Assembly: GCA_024408085.1 (NCBI GenBank)
Contig: JAKSVH010000001.1
Span: 64,816-128,815, forward strand
Length of the DNA: 64,000 bases
Direction: 5' to 3'
Origin: Bacilli bacterium
Lineage (GTDB): Bacteria; Bacillota_I; Bacilli_A; RFN20; CAG-826
A program made the translations under genes and the position numbers. This document shows positions 45,814 through 55,775 of this stretch, piece by piece (positions within the stretch are counted from its first letter, which is position 1; every line of letters starts with the position of its first letter). The notes under the pieces were generated by a model. That model was not told the origin of the DNA. It made no database searches and worked only from the letters and a program-made list of their open reading frames with translations.

Positions 45814-47538
45814 ATGTTAAGAAGTTCATATAACACAGATTTAGGCCTTAAAGACGTCGGCAAAGAAGTCTTACTTGTAGGCTGGGTAGCCAAGAAAAGA
45901 AACCTTGGTTCCTTAGTTTTCATTGATCTTCGTGACAGAAGTGGAATCATCCAATTAACTGTTAACGAAGGCGTTGAAATTCCTGATATTCGTAACGAGT
46001 ACGTTATCCAAGCAAAAGGTAAAGTTAGCAAGAAAGATGTTGCCAACAAAAATTTAAAGACTGGCGAAATCGAAGTTATCGTTAGTGAAATCAAAGTACT
46101 TAGCAAAGCTAAAACTACACCTATGATTATTGCTGATGAAACAGATGCTCTTGAAGATTTACGTTTAAAATATCGTTATCTTGATTTACGTAGACCTTGT
46201 TTACAAGAAAATCTTAAGAAGAGAGCAAAAATTGTCCATTGTGCTCACGAATACTTTGATGAAAACGGATTTATTGAAGTTGAAACTCCATGTTTAACTT
46301 TATCAACTCCAGAAGGTGCTCGTGACTACATTGTTCCATCAAGAATTACACACGGAGCATTTTATGCTCTTCCTCAATCTCCACAATTATTCAAACAACT
46401 TTTAATGATTGGTGGAATGGAAAGATACTATCAAATTGCTCGTTGTTTCAGAGATGAAGACTTAAGACAAGATAGACAACCTGAGTTTACTCAGATTGAT
46501 ATGGAAATGTCATTCCTTGATCAGGATGAAATTCTTACAATCATGGAAGGTTTCTTAAAGAAAACATTTAAAGAAACAATTGGAGTAGACATTAAAACTC
46601 CACTTAGAAGAATGGATTATGCTGAAGCTGTTGATGTTTATGGCTCAGATAAACCAGATACAAGATTTGGATTACATCTTATAGATGTAACTGATGTACT
46701 TAAAGCTACTGAATTTAACGGTTATAAAGATGCAACTTGCATTAAAGCTATGGTTTGCCCAGGCTGTGCCGCTGAAACAAGTAGAAAAGTTATTGATAAT
46801 TTAACACTCGAAGCCAAGAAGTTTGGATTCGGTGGTATTGGCGTTTATAAAGTTATGGAAAGTGGTGTTGAATCATCTCTCCTTAAATTTATGAATGAAG
46901 CACAAGTCAAAGACTTAGTTAGCAAAACTGAAGCCAAAGTTGGCGATTTAATCTTAGTTTTAGCTGGTAAGCATGACCCAGTTTGCTTTGCAATGGGTGC
47001 TTTACGTAGCCAATACGCCCGCAAACTTGGCTACATTAAGCCAAATACCTACGACTTACTTTGGGTCGTTAATTTCCCATTATTTGAATACAGTGAAACT
47101 GAAGGTAGATATAAAGCCTTACATCACCCATTCACAAGACCAACTCCAGAAACAGAAAAATACTTAGACACAGATCCAAGCAAAGTTCTTTCTGCAGCTT
47201 ATGACATTGTCATTAATGGTTATGAAGCTGGTGGTGGTTCACTTAGAATTTATGATCAAGATATGCAAAAGAAGATATTTAATATCTTAGGCTTCTCTGA
47301 TGAAGACATCGTTCGCAAGTTCGGTTACTTTGTCAAAGCCTTTGAATTTGGCACTCCTCCACATGGCGGAATTGCCTTTGGACTTGAAAGATTATCTATG
47401 ATAATTTGCGGAACAGACAACATTCGTGATGTCATTGCCTTCCCAAAGAACCTTAGAGCTGCATGCCCAATGAGCAGCGCTCCTCAAGGAGTTGATCCAG
47501 ATCAATTGAAAGATCTTGGTATCAAAATTGAAGAATAA
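45814..47538 (+). CDS. aspS: Aspartyl-tRNA synthetase
   Basis: 574 residues with the bacterial-type insertion domain. OB-fold anticodon domain (about 1-105), then the class II core: QSPQLFKQLLMIGGMERYYQIARCFRDEDLRQDRQPEFTQID around motif 2 and GIAFGLERLSMI as motif 3. GGAGGA lies in the end of hisS as its RBS. Whether it also charges tRNA-Asn cannot be told here. Confidence 0.96.
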   Translation: MLRSSYNTDLGLKDVGKEVLLVGWVAKKRNLGSLVFIDLRDRSGIIQLTVNEGVEIPDIRNEYVIQAKGKVSKKDVANKNLKTGEIEVIVSEIKVLSKAKTTPMIIADETDALEDLRLKYRYLDLRRPCLQENLKKRAKIVHCAHEYFDENGFIEVETPCLTLSTPEGARDYIVPSRITHGAFYALPQSPQLFKQLLMIGGMERYYQIARCFRDEDLRQDRQPEFTQIDMEMSFLDQDEILTIMEGFLKKTFKETIGVDIKTPLRRMDYAEAVDVYGSDKPDTRFGLHLIDVTDVLKATEFNGYKDATCIKAMVCPGCAAETSRKVIDNLTLEAKKFGFGGIGVYKVMESGVESSLLKFMNEAQVKDLVSKTEAKVGDLILVLAGKHDPVCFAMGALRSQYARKLGYIKPNTYDLLWVVNFPLFEYSETEGRYKALHHPFTRPTPETEKYLDTDPSKVLSAAYDIVINGYEAGGGSLRIYDQDMQKKIFNILGFSDEDIVRKFGYFVKAFEFGTPPHGGIAFGLERLSMIICGTDNIRDVIAFPKNLRAACPMSSAPQGVDPDQLKDLGIKIEE

Positions 47539-47565
47539 TTAATTTATTAATTAAGGAGAAAATAT

Positions 47566-49539
47566 ATGAATCAAAAAGAATTAGACAAACTTTCCGTTAG
47601 CGCAATCAGATCAATGTGCATCGATGTTGTTAACAAAGCAAAAAGCGGACACCCAGGAATGGCTCTTGGTAGTGCACCAATTCTCTATACTTTGTTTACA
47701 AAACATTTAGTCGCTAACCCAAAAGATCCAATGTGGTTCAATAGAGACCGCTTTGTTCTCTCAGCAGGCCACGCAAGTTCTTTACTTTACACAATGCTCC
47801 ACGTTTCAGGATACAATGTATCCTTAGATGACCTTAAGAATTTCCGTCAACTCGGAAGTTTAACTCCAGGACATCCAGAATGGAAACACACTCAAGGCGT
47901 TGATGCAACAAGCGGACCTTTAGGTCAAGGAATTGCTCAAGCTGTTGGCATGGCCATGGCTGAACGTGCAGTAAAAGCACAATATCCACAAGGAAAAGCT
48001 GTTTGTGACCATTACACATACGTACTATGTGGCGACGGATGCCTTCACGAAGGTATTTCCCAAGAAGCAATCTCACTTGCTGGACACCATAAGTTAAATA
48101 AACTTATTCTTTTCTATGATTCAAATGAAATTACACTCGATGGTGGTTTAGGCCTTAGCTTTTCTGAAAACGTTAAGATGAGATTTAAAGCCTCAGAATG
48201 GAACGTTTTAGAAGTTAATGATGGAAATGACGTCGATGCAATCGATGCAGCCATTAGCAAAGCTAAAACAAGCAAATCTAAGCCAACTTTAATCATTGTC
48301 CACACCATTATTGGTTATGGCAGTGAAAAACAAGGCACTTGCAAAGTCCATGGAAGCCCACTCGGTGAAGAAGATGGTGCAAAGGCCAAAGCCTTCTATG
48401 GATACGATTATCCAGCATTCACAATTCCTGACGAAGTTTATAAACACTTCCAAGACACATTTGCAAAACGTGGTGAAGAAGCTTATAAAGCTTACCAAGC
48501 AAACTTCAAAGCTTGGGAAGAGGGCCACGCTGGTGCTGCAAAGAAACTTCACAACGCTTTAAATGAAGATTTATCTTCATATTTCAAGAAAGAACCAGTA
48601 TTTGCTGCTGATAATAACGACTCATCAAGAGTTGCTTCAGGCAAAGCTTTAAATGAAAACTACAACAAGATTCCATTTTTAATGGGTGGATCTGCTGACG
48701 TTGCTGGTTCAGTTATGACCAAGATTACAGATGGCGTCAATTTTGAACCAAAATCACCAAAAGGTCGTAACGTTAACTGGGGCATTAGAGAATTTGCAAT
48801 GGCAGCCGCTCAAAACGGTATGTTATTACATGGAGGTCTAAAGACCTACGTTGGTTGTTTCTGTGTCTTTGCTGACTACATGAAACCAGCTATTAGAATG
48901 GCTGCACTTTCTAAACTCCCAGCAATTTATCTTTTTTCACATGACTCAATCGCAGTTGGCGAAGATGGTCCAACCCATCAACCAATTGAACAATTAGCTA
49001 TGCTAAGAAGCATTCCAAATTGCGATGTTATTCGTCCATGTGATGCACGTGAAACCTACGCTGCATGGGAAATCGCTTTAAAAAGCGTTGATCACCCAAC
49101 AGCCTTAGTTTTATCAAGACAAAATCTTCCATTACTTGCTAGCAAGTATAAAGAAGTTTCAAAAGGTGCTTATGTCATTTCAAAAGAACATAAACACTTA
49201 GACGCAACAATTGTTGCAACCGGTTCAGAAGTCTCTTTAGCAGTTGCTGCTCAAAAAGCTCTTCTTGAAGAAGGTATCGATGTTCGTGTTGTTTCAATGC
49301 CATCATGGTTTGCATTTGAAAAACAAGATGAACAATATAAATCTGATGTATTTGGCGTAAGTAAAGACAAAGTCTTTGCTGTTGAAATGCTTTCCAGCTT
49401 TGGATGGCATAAATACGCTGATCATATTATGAGCGTTGATTCATTTGGTACAAGCGCTCCAGCAAAAGAAGCAATCAAAGCTTTCCATTTCCTTCCAGAG
49501 GATGTGGTGGCATTTGTTAAGAAAGGACTTGCCAAATAA
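47566..49539 (+). CDS. tkt: Transketolase
   Basis: 657 residues. Thiamine-diphosphate enzyme of the non-oxidative pentose phosphate pathway. SGHPGMALGSAPI, GHPEWKHTQGVDATSGPLGQGIAQAVG, the TPP motif GDGCLHEGISQEA ending in YDSNEITLDG, and EDGPTHQPIEQLAMLR are all present. AAGGAG precedes it. Its stop shares a base with the asp23-type gene (TAATG), placing it at the head of the asp23-nusB-xseAB run. The pentose phosphates link to nucleoside salvage by pdp and deoB. Confidence 0.96.
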   Translation: MNQKELDKLSVSAIRSMCIDVVNKAKSGHPGMALGSAPILYTLFTKHLVANPKDPMWFNRDRFVLSAGHASSLLYTMLHVSGYNVSLDDLKNFRQLGSLTPGHPEWKHTQGVDATSGPLGQGIAQAVGMAMAERAVKAQYPQGKAVCDHYTYVLCGDGCLHEGISQEAISLAGHHKLNKLILFYDSNEITLDGGLGLSFSENVKMRFKASEWNVLEVNDGNDVDAIDAAISKAKTSKSKPTLIIVHTIIGYGSEKQGTCKVHGSPLGEEDGAKAKAFYGYDYPAFTIPDEVYKHFQDTFAKRGEEAYKAYQANFKAWEEGHAGAAKKLHNALNEDLSSYFKKEPVFAADNNDSSRVASGKALNENYNKIPFLMGGSADVAGSVMTKITDGVNFEPKSPKGRNVNWGIREFAMAAAQNGMLLHGGLKTYVGCFCVFADYMKPAIRMAALSKLPAIYLFSHDSIAVGEDGPTHQPIEQLAMLRSIPNCDVIRPCDARETYAAWEIALKSVDHPTALVLSRQNLPLLASKYKEVSKGAYVISKEHKHLDATIVATGSEVSLAVAAQKALLEEGIDVRVVSMPSWFAFEKQDEQYKSDVFGVSKDKVFAVEMLSSFGWHKYADHIMSVDSFGTSAPAKEAIKAFHFLPEDVVAFVKKGLAK

Positions 49540-49865
49540 TGGCAAACTACTTAAAAATTAACGAACACACCACTAAAAGTGGTGAACTTGCCATTTCTGA
49601 CAAGGTATTTGAACGTATTGCAACTAATGCTGCAAATAAGGTGATGAAAAAGCATCCTGACGATGTCAGAATGCCTTCACCAGTCAAAGTCTCCTTTAAA
49701 GGAGAAAATCAAGTCACAATTAAAGTAAGCATTTCTATCAGAAAGGGCGTTAAACTCTCAAGTATTTCTTATGAAATACAAACAGAAATTGCTCGTGCCT
49801 TGGAAGTCTATGTTGAATCAGTACCATTCGACATTGACGTGTCAATTGTAGAGTTTAAAAAATAA
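49539..49865 (+). CDS. Asp23/Gls24 family protein (YqhY-like)
   Basis: 108 residues. The family is a small alkaline-shock-type envelope or cytosolic protein; the YqhY branch normally sits before nusB, as here, and has been linked to acetyl-CoA carboxylase control in Bacillus. The domain covers the whole protein (GELAISDKVFERIATNAA ... VKVSISIRKGVKLSSISYEIQTEIARALE). No RBS; translation is coupled to tkt. Confidence 0.85.
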   Translation: MANYLKINEHTTKSGELAISDKVFERIATNAANKVMKKHPDDVRMPSPVKVSFKGENQVTIKVSISIRKGVKLSSISYEIQTEIARALEVYVESVPFDIDVSIVEFKK

Positions 49866-49867
49866 TT

Positions 49868-50278
49868 ATGGAAGCCGTTTTTCTAAGTCGTAACAAAGAA
49901 CATGAACTTGCTATGATAAGCATCTATGATGCTTTGACTTATTCAGCAATGAATGAAGAATTTTCACTTGAGGATATCATGGCAACAGTTTTTGATATGC
50001 CTTATGAAGAAATTCCTTTATTCTCAAAAACCTTAATTATTAAAACTCTCGCTCACATTAATGAAATTAAACCTGTTTTCCAAGAGAAAATGCCAAAATG
50101 GAATTTTGATAGATTAAATCTATTAGAACAATCCATCTTGCTCATGAGTTATACTCATGCTAAAGAAGAAAAAGGTGACAAACACGTTATCATTGATGTA
50201 GCAGTTCGCTTAGCGAAAAAGTATTTAGACAAAGACGATTACAAATTTGTAAACGCAGTATTGGATAACATTCTATGA
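49868..50278 (+). CDS. nusB: Transcription antitermination factor NusB
   Basis: 136 residues, all-helical. Acts with NusE in antitermination at rRNA operons. The C-terminal signature is clear: WNFDRLNLLEQSILLMSYTHA and VIIDVAVRLAKKYLDKDDYKFVNAVLDNIL. The N-terminal basic box is weak. Two bases after the Asp23-type gene, overlapping xseA by 4 nt. Confidence 0.92.
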   Translation: MEAVFLSRNKEHELAMISIYDALTYSAMNEEFSLEDIMATVFDMPYEEIPLFSKTLIIKTLAHINEIKPVFQEKMPKWNFDRLNLLEQSILLMSYTHAKEEKGDKHVIIDVAVRLAKKYLDKDDYKFVNAVLDNIL

Positions 50279-51480
50279 TGGAGAAAGATCTATTTTCTGT
50301 AAGTTCATTAAATAGATACATCAAACAATTGTTTGATAGAGATTTCACATTAAAAGGTTTACGCCTTAAAGGCGAAGTCTCAAACTTCAAACGTTATCCA
50401 AGCGGACACATTTACTTCACCCTTAAGGATGCAGAATCATCCATTAAGGCTGTAATGTTCTATGAATACACAAAGTTTATTCCAAGCACCATCAAAGATG
50501 GTGATGAAGTAATCATTACAGGTTACGTGTCTGTCTACCCAGCTAGAGGCGAGTATCAAGTATACGCGCAAGCGATGGAATTATTCGGTGAAGGAACTCA
50601 GCTCTTAGAGTTAGAACTTCTAAAGAAGAAACTCGCTGCAGAAGGATTATTTGATGCCTCTAGAAAAAGAAAGATAAATATCTTTCCAAAAGCAATCGGT
50701 GTCATAAGCGCACCTGGAAGCGCGGCTCTTGCGGATATTAAAACTAACCTTCTAAGAAGAAATCCGCTAATAGAGGTCAAAATATTTCCGTCCCTTGTCC
50801 AAGGTAGCGACGCCCCAAAAGAGCTCTTAAAAGCGCTAAAAAAGGCCAAAGAAGAGCAAATTGACACTCTAATCATCGGTCGAGGTGGCGGTGCAAGTGA
50901 AGATCTCTCTGCATTTAACGATGAAATTCTAGTAAGAGAAGCTGCCAACTTCCCAGTGCCGATTATATCGGCAGTTGGACACGAGATAGATTTTACGCTC
51001 ATAGATTACGTTGCGGATGCGCGTGCGTCTACACCAACAGGTGCAGCAGAGCTTGCAACAATCGATAAGCGCGAAATCTACGAACTACTTGGAAACAAAC
51101 AAGTAGAATTAGATGAGATAATTACTGATAAAATCAGTAACTATAGACATAAACTTGATTTAATGAAGATGAATTCATTCTTCGAAAATCCTAAAGTTAT
51201 GTATGAGAATACCTTGGTAGAAGTTGAAAACACCAAGAAAAGGCTTGATGCTTATATGGCCCATCTCTTGGAGATGAAAGCTGAAAAAGTACATTCATTG
51301 TCCAAACAACTTCATTCAATTTCTGTAGATGCAACCTTGCAAAGAGGATTCGCTATCATGGAAAACGAGCAAGGAAAGATCGTAAAAGACATTAAAGATG
51401 TTGAAGTTAACCAATTGGTTAAAACAAGATTAAAAGGCGGTACAGTAACCGCTAAAGTAGTGAGCAAGGAGGCTAACTAA
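50275..51480 (+). CDS. xseA: Exodeoxyribonuclease VII large subunit
   Basis: 401 residues. With XseB it degrades single-stranded DNA from both ends. The N-terminal OB fold (FTLKGLRLKGEVSNFKRYPSGHIYFTLKD) and the catalytic domain (IGVISAPGSAALADI, IIGRGGGASEDLSAFNDE, PIISAVGHEIDFTLIDYVADARASTPTGAAE) are complete, followed by the helical region and a short C-terminus. The start may be the ATG at 50275 or 50278. Confidence 0.96.
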   Translation: MMEKDLFSVSSLNRYIKQLFDRDFTLKGLRLKGEVSNFKRYPSGHIYFTLKDAESSIKAVMFYEYTKFIPSTIKDGDEVIITGYVSVYPARGEYQVYAQAMELFGEGTQLLELELLKKKLAAEGLFDASRKRKINIFPKAIGVISAPGSAALADIKTNLLRRNPLIEVKIFPSLVQGSDAPKELLKALKKAKEEQIDTLIIGRGGGASEDLSAFNDEILVREAANFPVPIISAVGHEIDFTLIDYVADARASTPTGAAELATIDKREIYELLGNKQVELDEIITDKISNYRHKLDLMKMNSFFENPKVMYENTLVEVENTKKRLDAYMAHLLEMKAEKVHSLSKQLHSISVDATLQRGFAIMENEQGKIVKDIKDVEVNQLVKTRLKGGTVTAKVVSKEAN

Positions 51481-51481
51481 A

Positions 51482-51670
51482 ATGGTAGAAGAAAAAATTG
51501 ACTTTGAAAAGTCTCTTAAGAGACTTGAAGAAATCGTTTCAAAGGTTGAATCAGAAACACTTCCTTTAGACGAATCACTTAAGCTTTATGAAGAAGGTAA
51601 GAAGCTCATTGCTTCTTTAGAAAAAACCCTCAAAGAAGCTGAAAGAAAAGTAGAGGACTTACAAAAGTAA
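51482..51670 (+). CDS. xseB: Exodeoxyribonuclease VII small subunit
   Basis: 62 residues, one helical hairpin: FEKSLKRLEEIVSKVESETLPLDESLKLYEEGKKLI, the family signature. Several XseB copies coat one XseA. An AAGGAGG in the last codons of xseA serves as RBS. Confidence 0.95.
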   Translation: MVEEKIDFEKSLKRLEEIVSKVESETLPLDESLKLYEEGKKLIASLEKTLKEAERKVEDLQK

Positions 51671-51718
51671 CAAAGTTAAGGTTTCTATTTTAGTATTAAT
51701 TTAGTAGTTTTGTAGTAT

Positions 51719-53590
51719 ATGAGCAAGAAAGATATTAACAAAGTTAATCACATTGACTTAGATTCCATTAAGGATCCTAAATTTTTAGCTGGCTTAAATT
51801 ACGAAGAACTTGATGTTTTAGCTTCTGATATTAGAAGTAAAATACTTAAAGTTACAAGTAACTTAGGCGGACATCTTTCAAGCAACCTTGGTGTTGTAGA
51901 GCTTACAATTGCTTTACATCGTGTCTTTGATTTATCAAAGGATAAGTTAATATTCGATGTTGGACACCAATGCTACACACATAAGATTTTAACCGGTCGT
52001 AAGTTAAATAACTTAAGACAAGAAAGTGGAGTCTCTGGATTCCAAAAAATGGATGAATCTCCTTATGATGTTTATGAAGCAGGGCACTCATCAACAAGTA
52101 TTAGTGCTGCAAATGGCTTTGCCATTGCTCGTGATTTGAATAAGGAAAAGTATAACGTAATCGCACTAATTGGCGATGGCGCTATTAACTCTGGACTTGC
52201 ATTAGAAGGTTTAAACAACATTGCTCACTCTGATCACAAAGTGATTATTGTCTTAAATGACAATGGCATGTCAATTTCTAAGCCAGTTGGAGGACTCTCT
52301 AAATTCTTCGCAAACATCTCAACATCCAGAAGCTATAACCGTATGAAACACGGCTATCAAAGAGTATTTAGTAAAACTAAATTCGGTAGATGGATTCTTC
52401 ATGTTTCATCAAAATTCAAAAACTGGGTTAAACGTGTATTAACAAGTGGCAACATTTTCACAGCATTAGGCTTTGCCTATATTGGTCCAGTTGACGGAAA
52501 CAACATTAAGAAAATTGAAAAAGCATTACTTAGAGCTAAAAACACCAAAAAATCTGTTATTATCCACGCAAATACCTTAAAAGGTAAAGGCTACAAATAC
52601 GCCGAAGAAGATGAAACAGGTTATTGGCATGGAGTTTCTCCATTTGATTTAGAAAGCGGTGAACCAAAGAATAAACATGAAGGCATGGTTTCTTGGTCAC
52701 ATGTCTATTCAGACATTACAGCTTTAGAACTCCAAGAACACAAAGATGCAGTTTTAATTTCACCAGCCACAATTAAAGGCGCTGGACTTGATTGCTTAGA
52801 TAAGAAATTTGCTAACAGAATTATCGATGTCGGCATAGCCGAAGAACACGCAGCAACACTCGCAAGCGGTTTATCTTTAGGCGGACATCATCCAATTATT
52901 TCTGTTTACTCAACCTTCCTTCAACGTGCCTATGACGAAGTCAGCCATGACCTAGCACGTATGCATTGTAATGCAACATTCCTTGTTGATCGTGCTGGTT
53001 TAGTCGGTGCAGATGGTGAAACTCACCAAGGCATCTATGATGAAGCTTATTTATCAAGCATTCCAGGAACAGTTATTACAATGGCATCCAACATTGATGA
53101 AGCAAAGCTTCTTTATGATGAATCATTCAAAAACCATGGTCCATTCTTTATTAGACTTCCAAGAACATTAACTTGCAAACAAGATGGTTTCAATGATATT
53201 GAACATCCATTTGGTAAGTGGATGAAAGTCATGGAAACTTCAAAGAAGACTGTTGTTATTTCATGCGGCCCATTATTGCGTGCACTAGAACGTGCATTAA
53301 AAAATAATCGCGTCGAATGCACTCTTATAAACGCACTTTACATCAAACCAATCGACAAATCGATGCTCAACGAGATCCTTGAAGCGAAGAAAATTGTCAT
53401 TTATGACCCTTATTCAACCCGTGGAGGGCTTGTAGACTCTACGATGGCATATTTACTCGAGAAAAAGTTTAAGGGGTCTATTTCAGCCTATTTCGTACCT
53501 GATGAATTTGTAAAGCAGGGAACAATAGAGCAACAACTTGCTAGATATAAGATTCGCGTCGAAGACGTAATTGAAGAACTTAAGAACTAA
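51719..53590 (+). CDS. dxs: 1-deoxy-D-xylulose-5-phosphate synthase
   Basis: 623 residues. First step of the MEP isoprenoid route, from pyruvate and glyceraldehyde-3-phosphate, also giving a precursor for thiamine and pyridoxal. LGGHLSSNLGVVELTIALH, FDVGHQCYTHKILTGR, the TPP motif GDGAINSGLALEGLNN ending in LNDNGMSISKP, and DVGIAEEHAATLASGLSLGG with the catalytic Glu are present. No Shine-Dalgarno; a TAGTAT box touches the ATG, so the true promoter is uncertain. Presence of dxs implies the MEP rather than mevalonate pathway. Confidence 0.95.
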   Translation: MSKKDINKVNHIDLDSIKDPKFLAGLNYEELDVLASDIRSKILKVTSNLGGHLSSNLGVVELTIALHRVFDLSKDKLIFDVGHQCYTHKILTGRKLNNLRQESGVSGFQKMDESPYDVYEAGHSSTSISAANGFAIARDLNKEKYNVIALIGDGAINSGLALEGLNNIAHSDHKVIIVLNDNGMSISKPVGGLSKFFANISTSRSYNRMKHGYQRVFSKTKFGRWILHVSSKFKNWVKRVLTSGNIFTALGFAYIGPVDGNNIKKIEKALLRAKNTKKSVIIHANTLKGKGYKYAEEDETGYWHGVSPFDLESGEPKNKHEGMVSWSHVYSDITALELQEHKDAVLISPATIKGAGLDCLDKKFANRIIDVGIAEEHAATLASGLSLGGHHPIISVYSTFLQRAYDEVSHDLARMHCNATFLVDRAGLVGADGETHQGIYDEAYLSSIPGTVITMASNIDEAKLLYDESFKNHGPFFIRLPRTLTCKQDGFNDIEHPFGKWMKVMETSKKTVVISCGPLLRALERALKNNRVECTLINALYIKPIDKSMLNEILEAKKIVIYDPYSTRGGLVDSTMAYLLEKKFKGSISAYFVPDEFVKQGTIEQQLARYKIRVEDVIEELKN

Positions 53591-53641
53591 GGAATGAGGC
53601 GATTGCCTCTTTTCTTTTTGCTAACTTTGGTTAACATAATA

Positions 53642-53670
53642 TTGCTATTCTCACTCAATTTCTATAAAAT
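53642..53670 (+). promoter_or_regulatory. Promoter close to the dinB start
   Basis: TTGCTA (53642-53647), 17 nt, TAAAAT (53665-53670), then 7 nt to the ATG at 53678. No Shine-Dalgarno, consistent with leaderless initiation. Confidence 0.5.
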
Positions 53671-53677
53671 AGAAGTG

Positions 53678-54877
53678 ATGAGTAAGATTATCCTTCACAT
53701 AGATTTAAATGCCTTCTTCGTCAGATGCGAAGAGCTTTTAAATCCATCACTTGAAGGTAAGCCAGTTATCATTGGTCATAGTGGACGTGGTGGCATTGTT
53801 TCAACTTGCAGCTATGCTGCGAGAAAGTACGGAGTTAAATCTGGAATGCCAACTTATAAAGCATTGCAACTTTGTAAGAACGCCATCATGATTTACGGAC
53901 ACTTTGATCTTTACCAAAAGAAGTCAAAAGAATTTATTAACTTTGTTAAAAAGTATTCAAACATTATCGAACAAGCTTCAATTGATGAATGCTATGTCGA
54001 TATGACCAAGGTTCTTCAAAATGAGAAGAATCCTTTGAATTTTGTTAAACAAATGCAAGCAAATCTCCTAAAGGAGACTGGTTTAAAGTGCTCAATCGGA
54101 ATCGCACCAACTAAGTTTTTAGCGAAAATGGGTTCTGATATGAAAAAGCCTATGGGAATAACAGTTATTCGCCGCAAAGATGTTAGAAAAATGTTGGACC
54201 CTCTTCCAATTGAAGATTTCTTTGGAATTGGCAAGAAAACATCACCAAGACTTAGAGAAATGGGCATAAACACCATAGGTGATTTAGCAAAATTAATTAA
54301 TTCAGATGACCAAGACATTAAAAGATTCTTAGGTAAATTTTACTTTGGTATTAAAGAATGGATTAACGGCTACGGCTCAGATACGGTGGACACAGAGCCT
54401 TGGGATCCAAAACAAATTGGACACTCAACAACTTTACCTAGAGATGCGGAAGATGCTGACGAAATTAAGATATATCTTAAACAAATGGCAGAAGAAGTTT
54501 CAAAGGATGCAAAAGCTGAGAATAAAGTTGGAAGTTCAGTTCAATTAATTCTCAAGGATAATGAGTTCAAAGTTATCAATAGATCAAAACGTATAAAAGA
54601 TAAAACCAATGAATTTGAAGTCATTTACGAAGAAGGTCTCAAACTTTTAGCAGCAAATTATGATGGCAGACCGATTCGTTTAGTAGGAATTACTTTGCAA
54701 AACCTAGTAAATAAAGACGAAATTGTCGAGCAGTTATCAATATTTGATAATTATGAAGAAGTCAAAGAAGCAAATGCTGTTAGACTTTTAATCGCAGAAC
54801 TGAATCGCCAAATCAAAGGCGCAGATTTTAAAACTGCTGGCGATTACTTAAGGGAGAAGAAAAATGGAACTCATTGA
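53678..54877 (+). CDS. dinB: DNA polymerase IV (Y family)
   Basis: 399 residues from the ATG at 53678: the protein then begins MSKIILHIDLNAFFVRCEELL, the normal DinB start, whereas the longer frame from 53594 reads through the promoter. Translesion polymerase. Metal-binding residues are in DLNAFF and SIDECYVDM; the HhH region is DFFGIGKKTSPRLREMGINTIGDLAKL; a little-finger domain follows. The C-terminus lacks a clear QLxLF clamp motif, though EQLSIFD near residue 347 could serve as a beta-clamp peptide. Its TGA overlaps xerD. Confidence 0.93.
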   Translation: MSKIILHIDLNAFFVRCEELLNPSLEGKPVIIGHSGRGGIVSTCSYAARKYGVKSGMPTYKALQLCKNAIMIYGHFDLYQKKSKEFINFVKKYSNIIEQASIDECYVDMTKVLQNEKNPLNFVKQMQANLLKETGLKCSIGIAPTKFLAKMGSDMKKPMGITVIRRKDVRKMLDPLPIEDFFGIGKKTSPRLREMGINTIGDLAKLINSDDQDIKRFLGKFYFGIKEWINGYGSDTVDTEPWDPKQIGHSTTLPRDAEDADEIKIYLKQMAEEVSKDAKAENKVGSSVQLILKDNEFKVINRSKRIKDKTNEFEVIYEEGLKLLAANYDGRPIRLVGITLQNLVNKDEIVEQLSIFDNYEEVKEANAVRLLIAELNRQIKGADFKTAGDYLREKKNGTH

Positions 54878-55742
54878 TGCTGTTGAACTTTATTTTCAAT
54901 ACCTTAGAGTAGAAAAAGGTGTTTCAAATGAAACAATCAGGAATTATTACTACGATTTGAAGTTCTTTTTTGAGACTTTAGACAAACACACAACAGATGA
55001 TTTTATGCCTACTGACATTCAAGATTTTGTGAGGATTCAGTCTAAAGAAATGCTTTCGGTTCCTACGATTCTTAGAAGGATTTCTTCAACCAAAAACTTC
55101 TACCTTTTCTTAGAAAAAGAGCACATTATTGACACTCAACTTAAGAAATTTGATAAACCAAAAGGCGCTAAAAAACTTCCTGTTTGTATTTCTATTGAAG
55201 AAGTCGAAGCTTTGCTTGATGCTCCAAATATTGAAAAACCAGAAGGCCTAAGAGACCGTGCGATGCTTGAAGTTATGTATTCGTCTGGCCTTCGTGTTTC
55301 AGAACTCCTTGGTCTAAAAATAAATCAAATCAATTTTGAAAAAGGAATTATCAAAATCATTGGCAAAGGATCAAAAGAAAGACATGTTCCAATTGGAGAT
55401 TATGCATTGGAATACTTAAATAAGTATATTGAAGGTCCTAGACGTAAAAATCCCGGAAGAAATACTGGATTCGCATTCCTAAATCGATACGGAATGCCAC
55501 TTAGTAGACAGTATTTCTTCTTGCAGATAAAAAAGTATGCTGAGCAAGCTGGCATAAAAGAGGAAATTTCTCCTCATACTTTGCGCCATTGCTTTGCAAC
55601 ACACATGCTTGAAAATGGCGCCGAGCTACGTGCAGTGCAAGAAATGCTTGGACACACAAACATTGCAACCACACAAATCTACACGAACATCTCAAGCAAG
55701 CGCATTTTGAGCGCATATGATTTGTATAGCAAACGAAAATAG
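54864..55742 (+). CDS. xerD: Tyrosine recombinase XerD-like
   Basis: 292 residues. Site-specific recombinase that resolves chromosome dimers at dif. N-terminal SAM-like core-binding domain (about 1-85) and a catalytic domain with the complete R-K-H-R-H-Y set: SSGLRVSELL, GKGSKERHVP, SPHTLRHCFATHML, LGHTNIATTQIYTNI. Length and gene order (xerD then deoB) fit the housekeeping XerD of Firmicutes rather than a mobile-element integrase. Overlaps dinB by 14 nt. Confidence 0.88.
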   Translation: MELIDAVELYFQYLRVEKGVSNETIRNYYYDLKFFFETLDKHTTDDFMPTDIQDFVRIQSKEMLSVPTILRRISSTKNFYLFLEKEHIIDTQLKKFDKPKGAKKLPVCISIEEVEALLDAPNIEKPEGLRDRAMLEVMYSSGLRVSELLGLKINQINFEKGIIKIIGKGSKERHVPIGDYALEYLNKYIEGPRRKNPGRNTGFAFLNRYGMPLSRQYFFLQIKKYAEQAGIKEEISPHTLRHCFATHMLENGAELRAVQEMLGHTNIATTQIYTNISSKRILSAYDLYSKRK

Positions 55743-55775
55743 AGTAAAATACTACTCGGAATTGGAGAACAAACC

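Noticed and set aside
54864-55742. Tyrosine recombinase as a sign of a mobile element
   Set aside because: Length, motifs and the dinB-xerD-deoB setting fit housekeeping XerD; no att-like repeats or cargo are adjacent.
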